Assembly (NCBI GenBank): GCA_023392755.1
Contig: JAEWNM010000127.1
Span: 1-12,070 of the forward strand
Length of the DNA: 12,070 nucleotides
Direction of reading: 5' to 3'
Source: Bacillota bacterium
GTDB taxonomy: Bacteria; Bacillota; Clostridia; Christensenellales; Aristaeellaceae
The position numbers were made by a program, and so were the translations under genes. The notes beneath the pieces are model-generated. The model did no database searches and was not told where the DNA came from. It saw only the letters and a program-made list of their open reading frames with translations. Positions 7,401 through 12,070 of the stretch are shown in pieces (within the stretch, counting starts at the first letter, position 1; every line of letters starts with the position of its first letter).

Positions 7401-8065
7401 AATGCAGCACTGCGTACGTGGCGGAGCTTTCGGAGCGGCAGGACAAGGGGCAGTCCATGGACGGCATGGCCGTGCGCATGGGCGGCATTCTTGTGGACGC
7501 CAGGGGCAAGGCCACCAAGAAGGGCGCCTTCATGGGCTTTGTTACGCTGGAAGACCTGACAGGTCAAATCGAGGGTCTGGTTTTCCCCAAGGTGTACGAA
7601 AAATACGGCGGGATGCTCAAGGCGGACGAATTGGTGGTGCTTGCGGGAAAGCTGTCCATCCGGGAGGACGAGGAGACAAAGCTGCTGGTGGACAGCGTAT
7701 CGCCCCTTCTCCCCTCCGCGGGGGAGCAGGCCGCGCCCCGGCCGGCCATGGAGCGGCAGATGCCGCCGGATGATCCCGACGACATGTTCCCGCTGCCCTT
7801 CCACCAGCCCTCGCCCATGCTTACCGACGCCCAGCTGGCCAAGCAGGCGCCCATGAAGCTGTATCTTCGGGGAAGCCGGGAGCAGATGGATGCCGTGAAG
7901 CCCGTCCTTGGCGCGCATCCCGGCCCGGTGCCGGTGTACTTTCACATCCCGGCGGAGCGCATTACGCTGCTGACCCCCAAGGGCATGTGGTGCGACGGAG
8001 ACGAACAAGTGCAGCAGGCGCTGGAAAAACTGCTGGGCCAGGATAATGTCCGGGCGGTTTTATAG
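4475..8065 (+). CDS. dnaE: DNA polymerase III alpha subunit, DnaE type
   Basis: This is a C-family DNA polymerase of 1196 residues. The N-terminal PHP domain (about 4-215) starts HLHLHTEYSLLDG and seems to hold all metal-binding positions: His7, His9, Asp16, His41, Glu66, His85, Cys135, Asp203 and His205. The polymerase core has GPGRGSGAGSIVAY, the palm aspartates in PDLDIDF (Asp400, Asp402), and a third in KMDFLGL (Asp550). A finger region includes YGCMVYQEQVMQIVRDLAGY. A helix-hairpin-helix region follows near 865-895, and an OB fold near 1000-1075 (GGILVDARGKATKKGAFMGF). A degenerate C-terminal domain ends the protein. An upstream in-frame ATG at 4358 would add 39 residues encoded across the inverted repeat and promoter. 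I reject it, because the ATG at 4475 has GAGGTG six bases upstream and begins the conserved domain. No exonuclease insertion is present, so this is not PolC. Confidence 0.97.
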   Translation: MAFTHLHLHTEYSLLDGACRIRHLVKRLKELHMDSCAVTDHGVLYGAVEFYQECVANGIRPILGCEVYICPDMEDKQVVSREYSHLILLCENNTGYQNLMALVSEGFLRGFYYRPRIDYKLLEKYAEGLICLSACLSGDLPKMLLMGRRQEAKEYALRMQSLFGKDKFYIEIMDHGIPEEKQVLPELVRLSRETGVPLIATNDAHYLRREDAAAQEVLMCIQTGKTLEDETRMRMDTQELYLKSEEEMRALFGTWPDALHNTQKVADMCRVTFDFGKIHLPSFKPIPPGETPLSLLTSLCRQGLEKRYPSESGEDQAPFRRLRYELDIIKSMGYVDYFLIVWDFIRYAKGHNIMVGPGRGSGAGSIVAYTLGITALDPLKYHLLFERFLNPERISMPDLDIDFCYERRQEVIDYVALKYGADHVAQIITFGTMAARGVVRDVGRVLGMSYQDVDKVAKAVPFELNMTLEKALKVSPDLAASYAGDDRVKKLIDTALSLEGMPRHASTHAAGVLITSAPVTEYVPLQKNDEVVTTQYPMGILEKLGLLKMDFLGLRTLTVIRDTLDMLRDAGTDLTPEDIPLDDPAVYEMISQGDTDGVFQLEGGGMRSFLTGMKPANFEDIIAAISLYRPGPMESIPRYIQGKHNPSAVAYATPLLKPILDVTYGCMVYQEQVMQIVRDLAGYSLGRSDLMRRAMSKKKHDVMQKEREYFVHGMRDKEGNLTIPGCVNNGVPADVAEHIFDEMSAFASYAFNKSHAAAYGVVAVQTAWLKRYHPVPFMAAIMNSVYGNSPKIAGYIQYCRDHQIPILPPDVNVSGWRFRMDDSTGRPGIRFGLGAVKNVGQGAVEAIERERREGKYKDIFDFCHRVDTDSVNKRVVESLIKAGAFDGTGARRAQLLQVYEPALEAAAGRRKQNVTGQVSLFDMGGSLSERSFLREKLPPVEEFPRRSLLSMEKEMTGVYISGHPLDEYAHLLTQLECSTAYVAELSERQDKGQSMDGMAVRMGGILVDARGKATKKGAFMGFVTLEDLTGQIEGLVFPKVYEKYGGMLKADELVVLAGKLSIREDEETKLLVDSVSPLLPSAGEQAAPRPAMERQMPPDDPDDMFPLPFHQPSPMLTDAQLAKQAPMKLYLRGSREQMDAVKPVLGAHPGPVPVYFHIPAERITLLTPKGMWCDGDEQVQQALEKLLGQDNVRAVL

Positions 8066-8085
8066 CGATCGCCGGTTGCTTTTTT
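8065..8085 (+). terminator. Weak candidate terminator after dnaE
   Basis: A short stem (GCGA pairing TTGC with one G-U) with a seven-base loop is followed by six Ts (8080-8085), starting at the dnaE stop codon. The stem is weak, so termination here would be partial at best. Confidence 0.3.
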
Positions 8086-8139
8086 CCACCCATTGCCTGG
8101 CGGCCGCGGGATGAAACGAAAAATTGGGCGAATTGCACA

Positions 8140-8168
8140 TTGCGGTAAACGGTTTTGCCTGTTACAAT
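8140..8168 (+). promoter_or_regulatory. Promoter for the MFS transporter gene
   Basis: TTGCGG (8140-8145) and TACAAT (8163-8168) are separated by 17 bases, and a TG one base before the -10 makes it extended. Transcription would start near 8175. This excludes the upstream in-frame ATG at 8124 and favours the start at 8214. Confidence 0.6.
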
Positions 8169-8213
8169 ACAGGAAAATGCTTTTTAATGCGCGGTGAAAG
8201 GGATGCACGCAAC

Positions 8214-9464
8214 ATGCAAAGGCGGACGATGCGCAGGGACATGGCGCTGTTTTTTATACTGATTACGGCGGCGGCGCTGGGAAATGGCCTGAGTGACGCC
8301 ATATACGCCAATTATTTCAAGGAAGCGTATCAGGTTACCACTGTCCAGCGGGGCTTTATTGAATTTCCAAGGGAGCTTCCGGGCATGCTCTGCGCCCTGG
8401 TCATCGCCTCCCTGTCCGCCTGGGGCGATTTAAAGGCAAGCCTTGTGGCACAGGTGCTGGCCTGCGTCGGGCTTACGGCACTGGGCATATTCACGCCCTC
8501 CTTTGGCGTCATGCTTTTGTTCCTGTTCATCAATTCCATGGGCATGCACCTGTTCATGCCGCTGCAGGACAGCATCGGCATGGCCCTGGCGGAGCCCAAC
8601 CAGGTGGGGCGGCGCATGGGCCAGTATGCCAGCGCGAAAATGGCCATGGGCTGTGTGGCCGGCATCATTGTTTTCTTCGGGTTCCGGGCGGGCGCGTTTT
8701 CCTTTACCACACCTGTCAAAACCGTTTTTCTGCTGGGCTCCGCCGCGTTTATTGTTGCCATCGGCGCGTCGCTGCTTCTGATCCGGCATGTGGGGCCGCG
8801 GCCCCCGGCCCAGCGGCGGTTCAAGCTGCTGTTCCGCAGGCAGTACCGGTATTACTACATGCTTACCATACTGCACGGCGTGCAAAAGCAAATTGCGTTC
8901 GTATACGGCTCCTGGGTGGTGGTGCAGCTTTTGAGCAAGGGCGCGGATATCATGTCGCTTTTGATCATCGCCAGCAGCTTCATGGGCATATTCTTCATGC
9001 ACTGGGTTGGGCGCTGGATGGACAAATTCGGCATCAGGCGCATGATGTTCGCCGATGCCCTTTCCTTTATCGTTGTGTATGTGCTCTATGGCTTTTTGGT
9101 TTGGGGCATCACAAGCCGGGTGCTGCCGGGCGCGGGCTGGCCGGTGATGGTGGTGTATTCCCTGTTTGTGCTTGACAGGCTGTCCATGCAGCTGGGCATC
9201 GTCAAATCCATCTACCTGCGCTCCATTGCCCTAAACGATGAGGAGATTACCGCTACGCTGTCCACCGGCATCAGCCTGGATCATATCGTGGCCATATTGG
9301 CCGCCCAGCTGAGCGCCGTTGTCTGGGACCAGTGGGGGCCCCAGTGGGTGTTCTTCATCGCCGCCATCCTCTCGCTGGGCAACCTTTTCGTGGCCTTTAA
9401 GCTGCCGTCCGAAAAAAAGGCGGCATCTCTTGGGCCTGCGGCGGAAGATTCGGCCCGGGCATAA
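8214..9464 (+). CDS. Major facilitator superfamily transporter, substrate unknown
   Basis: This integral membrane protein of 416 residues has the length and hydrophobic pattern of a 12-helix MFS carrier. Membrane segments are visible near 11-30, 55-70, 76-95, 97-115, 143-160, 170-190, 213-240, 246-264, 281-300, 309-328, 356-372 and 376-396. A basic, proline-rich central loop (RHVGPRPPAQRRFKLLFRRQ, about 191-210) separates the halves. A motif-A-like sequence, GRWMDKFGIRRMM (266-278), lies in the second half. I cannot infer the substrate or direction of transport. The start at 8214 has a modest GAAAGGG site about 11 bases upstream; an alternative in-frame ATG lies at 8187, and another at 8229. 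The gene has its own promoter and is followed by the separate pyrR promoter, so it is probably monocistronic. Confidence 0.9.
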   Translation: MQRRTMRRDMALFFILITAAALGNGLSDAIYANYFKEAYQVTTVQRGFIEFPRELPGMLCALVIASLSAWGDLKASLVAQVLACVGLTALGIFTPSFGVMLLFLFINSMGMHLFMPLQDSIGMALAEPNQVGRRMGQYASAKMAMGCVAGIIVFFGFRAGAFSFTTPVKTVFLLGSAAFIVAIGASLLLIRHVGPRPPAQRRFKLLFRRQYRYYYMLTILHGVQKQIAFVYGSWVVVQLLSKGADIMSLLIIASSFMGIFFMHWVGRWMDKFGIRRMMFADALSFIVVYVLYGFLVWGITSRVLPGAGWPVMVVYSLFVLDRLSMQLGIVKSIYLRSIALNDEEITATLSTGISLDHIVAILAAQLSAVVWDQWGPQWVFFIAAILSLGNLFVAFKLPSEKKAASLGPAAEDSARA

Positions 9465-9531
9465 CGCGGCCTGCCTGCGCATCTGTTTTGACAATATTCG
9501 CCGCAATCGGCAAAAAACCGCGAAATTCTGC

Positions 9532-9560
9532 TTGCCCGCGGCCTATGCCTGTGATACAAT
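9532..9560 (+). promoter_or_regulatory. Promoter for pyrR-uraA
   Basis: TTGCCC (9532-9537) and TACAAT (9555-9560) are 17 bases apart, with a TG at 9552-9553 making an extended -10. Transcription near 9567 leaves a leader of about 150 bases before pyrR, long enough for an RNA switch. Confidence 0.65.
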
Positions 9561-9625
9561 GATTACAACTGAACAAATACGCAATATCTTTAACTCGGTA
9601 CCTTGATGCCGGCAAGATGTTTTAC

Positions 9626-9693
9626 GCCTGTCTGCGAGCTTTTGCACAAGGACATGTTGGCTTGCCTGCGCATCCGCGCGGACAGGCTTTTTT
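9626..9693 (+). promoter_or_regulatory. Terminator-like attenuator candidate in the pyrR leader
   Basis: A hairpin ends in six Ts (9688-9693). The local stem pairs GCCTG (9664-9668) with CAGGC (9683-9687), extended by TCC/GGA around a GCGC loop with a 4-base bulge. The same 3' arm can also pair over 11 bases with GCCTGTCTGCG at 9626-9636 (one G-U). A third pairing, 9634-9640 with 9659-9665, would occupy part of the local stem. Mutually exclusive folds before pyrR suggest transcription attenuation. PyrR-mediated control is known for pyr operons in Bacillota, but the known PyrR-loop consensus is at best weakly matched near 9630-9641. Confidence 0.5.
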
Positions 9694-9716
9694 GATGGGC
9701 GGAAGGAGGGGGAGTC

Positions 9717-10256
9717 ATGCGGCTTAAGGCACAGATTGCCGATGAACTGAAAATTCACCGCACGCTTTCCCGCATGGCGCACCAGGTGATCGAGCACCAT
9801 CAGAACCTTGCCAGCGTGTGCCTGGTGGGCATCAGAACCAGGGGCATTCCCCTGGCCGGAAGGCTTGCCGGCAACATTGAAAGGTTCGAGGGGATAAAGG
9901 TTCCCGTGGGCGAGCTGGACATTACGCTGTACCGGGATGATCTCACCGCCTCCGGCGAGCAGCCTGTGCTTGGCGAAACGCGCATTCCTTTTCCGGTCGC
10001 CCGCCAAAACATCATTCTGGTGGACGATGTGATTTTCACAGGGCGCACCGCCAGGGCGGCCATGGATGCCGTGATGGCGTTGGGCCGGCCGGCCTCCATA
10101 CAGCTTGCGGTGCTGGTGGACAGGGGCCACCGGGAGCTGCCCATCCGGGCGGATTACGTGGGGCTTAACATGCCCACCTCCCGTAATGAGGTGGTTGCAG
10201 TGCGCCTTATGGAAACCGATGGCGAAAACAGCATCCAGCTGTACGAAAAGGGCTAG
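9717..10256 (+). CDS. pyrR: PyrR: pyrimidine operon RNA-binding attenuator protein / uracil phosphoribosyltransferase
   Basis: PyrR senses UMP/UTP and PRPP, binds pyr mRNA leaders to promote termination, and in many species also converts uracil plus PRPP to UMP. The 179-residue length matches the family (about 180). The phosphoribosyltransferase PRPP-binding loop is clear at 98-113 (NIILVDDVIFTGRTAR). VGIRTRG at 37-43, the GELDITLYRDD segment at 65-75 and VDRGHRELPIRADYVG at 134-149 are also characteristic. The ATG is preceded by an excellent GGAAGGAGGGGG site. The gene lies directly upstream of a uracil permease, which supports the assignment, and its own leader carries a terminator-like structure. 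Nothing in the sequence indicates loss of activity. Confidence 0.96.
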   Translation: MRLKAQIADELKIHRTLSRMAHQVIEHHQNLASVCLVGIRTRGIPLAGRLAGNIERFEGIKVPVGELDITLYRDDLTASGEQPVLGETRIPFPVARQNIILVDDVIFTGRTARAAMDAVMALGRPASIQLAVLVDRGHRELPIRADYVGLNMPTSRNEVVAVRLMETDGENSIQLYEKG

Positions 10257-10276
10257 CCCGCCGCCGCATGGAGCCG

Positions 10277-10324
10277 TTTTGCGGCCTTGTCACTGTCTGG
10301 AGCGCCCTCCAAGGCGTTTCAAAA
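10277..10324 (+). promoter_or_regulatory. Structured intercistronic region between pyrR and the permease
   Basis: TTTTG (10277-10281) pairs with CAAAA (10320-10324), and GCCTTG (10284-10289) pairs with CAAGGC (10310-10315). Inside, TGGAG (10298-10302) can pair with CTCCA (10307-10311), competing with the middle stem for two bases. There is no T run, but the structure ends two bases before the AAGGAGG site of the permease. It could tune translation or mRNA stability. Confidence 0.45.
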
Positions 10325-10340
10325 TAAAGGAGGAATCTTC

Positions 10341-11762
10341 ATGACGTCCAACACTCACAACCTTGGATACCTGCCGGATGAGAGGCCGCCTGTCTGGAAG
10401 CTGCTTCTATACGCGCTCCAGCAGGTTGTCGTCATGTTCCCCGCCACCATCGCCGTCGCGCTGCTAACCGGCTTCTACGTCTCCACCACCATCTTTGCCA
10501 GCGGTCTGGCCACCATTTGTTTCGTACTCATTACGGGCCGGAAGATTCCTCTGTACTACGGTTCCAGCTTCTCATACCTGTCGGCCATCATCGGCCTGAT
10601 GGCCGCTGAAAAAGCGGCGGGCGCCACCCTGGACGCTCAAATTGGCGCGGCCCAGTTCGGCATCATCATGTCGGGCCTTGTGTCCATCGGCGCGGGCTTC
10701 ATTGTGAAGTCTCTGGGCCGGGACGCCATTGAAAAGGTGCTGCCCGCATCCGTAACAGGTCCCATCGCCATAGCCATCGGCCTGACGCTGGCGGCCAACG
10801 CCATGATGGACGCCGCCGGAACGCCCTTCTTCTACAGCGCCAGCGTGGCGGCCCAATTGGACCAAACCACACTGCAAAAGCTGGGCTGGGTTCTTTCCCC
10901 GCTGGCAGGCAGGGAGGCATGGATCATTTCCCTGTCCACGCTGCTGGCCACCATACTCTTCTCCGTCTATTTGAAGGGCTTCTGGAAGCAGCTTCCCTTG
11001 CTGCTGGGGCCTATCGCGGGCTGCGTGGTCGCCTATATCGTGCAGCTGGCCACAGGCGAGCCCGTTTTCCGCGCGCCTGTTGAAAACGTGGGAACGCTGT
11101 TCGCGCTGCCCCACTTCACGCTGCCCGTTCCCTCCTGGGCCGCCGTTCTGGCCATCATGCCCATCGCCATCGCCACCATTCCGGAGTCTACCGCCCATGT
11201 GTACCAACTGGATATCTATGTCAATGATCTGTCCCGCAAAAAGGGCGGCAAGCTGTACAATATCGCAGACAAGCTGGGCCTGAACCTTATAGGCGACGGC
11301 ATCGGCGATATCGTGGCCGGCTTTGTGGGCGGCCCCGCCGGAACCAACTATGGCGAAAACATCAGCGCCATGGCTATCACGAAGGTTTTCTCCGCCGCCG
11401 TGCTGCTTGCCGCCGCCGTCATCGCCATGGTCATCGCCTGCTTCACGCCGCTCATCAACGTCATCTATGCCATTCCCACAACGGTCATCGGCGGCCTGGA
11501 AATCTACCTGTTCGGTGCCATCGCCGCTCAGGGCGTAGCCATCATGATGGATAAAAAGACCGACATGTTCAACCCCAAGAATATCGCCGTTATCGCCACC
11601 ATCCTCATCATCGGCATCGGCGGCAAGTTCTTCTTTGATCCGTCCAACGGATCGATCCCCTTCTTCGGCGCACAGCTGCCCTGCATCGCCGTGGCGGCCA
11701 TGGCCGGCATTTTGCTGAACCTGCTGCTCAGCATCGGCGAAAAGAAGCGTAAGGACGCGTAA
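10341..11762 (+). CDS. uraA: Uracil permease, NCS2 (UraA/PyrP) family
   Basis: This inner-membrane nucleobase:proton symporter brings uracil into the cell for salvage by uracil phosphoribosyltransferase. The protein has 473 residues and about 14 membrane segments. Family marks are a first helix with QQVVVMFPATIAVALLTG (27-44), GSSFSYLSAI (74-83), and PESTAHVYQL (281-290), whose Glu282 and His286 correspond to the substrate/proton site glutamate and histidine of E. coli UraA. GTNYGENISAMAIT (334-347) supplies a second key glutamate, Glu339. The start at 10341 has AAAGGAGG six bases upstream; an in-frame ATG at 10287 would fall in the structured gap and is rejected. Co-transcription with pyrR (84-base gap) favours uracil over xanthine, though the family also includes purine carriers. 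Confidence 0.93.
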   Translation: MTSNTHNLGYLPDERPPVWKLLLYALQQVVVMFPATIAVALLTGFYVSTTIFASGLATICFVLITGRKIPLYYGSSFSYLSAIIGLMAAEKAAGATLDAQIGAAQFGIIMSGLVSIGAGFIVKSLGRDAIEKVLPASVTGPIAIAIGLTLAANAMMDAAGTPFFYSASVAAQLDQTTLQKLGWVLSPLAGREAWIISLSTLLATILFSVYLKGFWKQLPLLLGPIAGCVVAYIVQLATGEPVFRAPVENVGTLFALPHFTLPVPSWAAVLAIMPIAIATIPESTAHVYQLDIYVNDLSRKKGGKLYNIADKLGLNLIGDGIGDIVAGFVGGPAGTNYGENISAMAITKVFSAAVLLAAAVIAMVIACFTPLINVIYAIPTTVIGGLEIYLFGAIAAQGVAIMMDKKTDMFNPKNIAVIATILIIGIGGKFFFDPSNGSIPFFGAQLPCIAVAAMAGILLNLLLSIGEKKRKDA

Positions 11763-11774
11763 TACTTTCCATAT

Positions 11775-11826
11775 ATACACTAAGCCGGGCGGTCTCCTTA
11801 CTGGAAACCGCCCGGCTTCAGTGTAT
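11775..11826 (+). terminator. Long hairpin downstream of the uracil permease, probable terminator
   Basis: ATACACT plus AAGCCGGGCGGT (11775-11793) pairs with ACCGCCCGGCTT, a bulged C and AGTGTAT (11807-11826). This gives 19 base pairs, and TCC/GGA pairing continues inside, past one mismatch, to a five-base loop. No T run follows on either strand. It may work as an mRNA 3'-end stabiliser or a weak bidirectional terminator rather than a canonical intrinsic one. Confidence 0.65.
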
Positions 11827-11971
11827 CAACAAAGTGGCTGACGCCACTTTGTTGAGCTTTTCCCTCGCTTCACTGCAAAATGGCGATGCCATTTTGCGGC
11901 CGTTTGCTCGGGCAAGGAGGGATTTTCTTCGAAATTCCTTCGCAAACCACCGCACATGTCGCTGGTTTGCG
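11827..11971. repeat. Array of three perfect inverted repeats between uraA and the IS30 element
   Basis: Three stem-loops follow one another. CAACAAAGTGGC/GCCACTTTGTTG (11827-11838, 11843-11854) has a TGAC loop and is trailed by AGCTTTT. GCAAAATGGC/GCCATTTTGC (11875-11884, 11888-11897) has a three-base loop. CGCAAACCA/TGGTTTGCG (11941-11949, 11963-11971) has a 13-base loop. An outer stem, TCCCTC-G-CTT (11861-11870) with AAGGAGGGA (11914-11922), can enclose the middle hairpin. I see no credible gene: a 60-codon plus-strand frame (11834-12016) crosses all arms and enters the transposase. Possible natures are a dispersed palindromic repeat, a MITE-like remnant or a structured RNA. Confidence 0.7.
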
Positions 11972-11978
11972 ATGGTAC

Positions 11979-12000
11979 ATTGTCAAGTCAAGTGCAACAG
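11979..12000. repeat. Candidate terminal inverted repeat of the IS30-family element
   Basis: The segment containing TGTCAAGTCAAGTGCAACAG overlaps the transposase stop codon and lies where the right end of an IS30-type element is expected. The other end is outside the window, so the exact boundary and any target duplication cannot be set. Confidence 0.4.
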
Positions 12001-12070
12001 CGTCTGGGGGATTTAGAGAAGAAGACCTCCGCGGGGGTTTTCCAGCCGAGACGCTTACGGGGTCGGTTAT
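11988..12070 (-). CDS. IS30-family transposase, C-terminal end (partial, enters from right edge)
   Basis: On the minus strand, one frame reads NRPRKRLGWKTPAEVF, then a short tail ending CCT and a TGA stop at 11988-11990. The N-R-P-R-K-x-L-G-W-K-T-P motif is the hallmark near the C-terminus of IS30-family DDE transposases, just past the catalytic glutamate, which would lie outside the window. Only 26 residues are visible, so I cannot tell whether the gene is intact. It faces the uraA operon, and its reading would run into the hairpin array. Confidence 0.85.
   Translation of the reverse strand, partial: NRPRKRLGWKTPAEVFFSKSPRRCCT
11988..12070 (-). mobile_element. IS30-family insertion sequence, right end
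   Basis: The visible transposase C-terminus marks an insertion sequence that continues beyond the right edge. The element probably begins close to 11979, at the candidate terminal repeat. No second copy or target duplication can be seen here. Confidence 0.7.

Noticed and set aside
6128..8008. 626-codon minus-strand open frame
   Set aside because: It is fully antisense to dnaE, with a His/Gly/Arg-rich composition typical of shadow frames.
9488..9516. TTGACA at 9488-9493 as a pyrR promoter -35 box
   Set aside because: No -10 box is found at the right spacing; the downstream TTGCCC/TACAAT pair is better.
9472..9674. 12-base direct repeat TGCCTGCGCATC at 9472-9483 and 9663-9674
   Set aside because: It is short, GC-rich and present only twice here; one copy lies in the terminator stem. 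It could be chance, and nothing links the two copies functionally.
10572..11780. 402-codon minus-strand open frame
   Set aside because: It is antisense to the uracil permease gene, rich in Asp/Gly/His as expected from the complement of a membrane protein gene.
11827..11971. CRISPR array
   Set aside because: The stem-loops differ in sequence and spacing; there is no identical direct repeat with regular spacers, and no cas gene.

Overview
The window looks like the chromosome of a GC-rich Bacillota (Firmicutes), most likely a gut-type Clostridia. The support is a DnaD-type primosome protein next to a DnaC/DnaI-type helicase loader (a Bacillota pairing), PyrR-type pyrimidine control, strong GGAGG-like ribosome sites, and the end of an IS30-family element. 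It is mostly ordinary core genome. The unusual material is a repeat-expanded DnaD protein, an intact-looking PHP domain in DnaE, and several structured intergenic regions.

Left block (1-4310, minus strand): a five-gene directional run reading dnaD-like, dnaI/dnaC-like ATPase, family I inorganic pyrophosphatase, a short ArsC/Spx-fold protein, and a membrane Cache-domain sensor that leaves the window at base 1. The first four genes overlap or lie within 16 bases of each other, so they are probably co-transcribed from an extended -10 promoter near 4334-4342.

Centre (4311-8065): a 164-base divergent gap holds two face-to-face promoters with very short leaders and a long G-rich/C-rich inverted repeat between them. 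dnaE (DNA polymerase III alpha, 1196 aa) is then read on the plus strand. Helicase loading and a replicative polymerase are thus divergently expressed from one small control region.

Right block (8066-11762, plus strand): a major facilitator transporter of unknown substrate with its own promoter, then pyrR and a uracil permease. pyrR has a promoter about 150 bases upstream of its start and a leader ending in a terminator-like hairpin with competing pairings. This fits transcription attenuation by PyrR, but I cannot find a convincing PyrR-binding loop.

Right end (11763-12070): a long near-perfect hairpin follows the permease. Next come three more perfect inverted repeats in about 145 bases, with no credible gene. 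They abut the 3' end of an IS30-family transposase read on the minus strand and cut by the window edge. I find no CRISPR array, tRNA, rRNA or clearly novel defence system. The best candidates for something undescribed are the hairpin array beside the IS and the inverted repeat between dnaD and dnaE.
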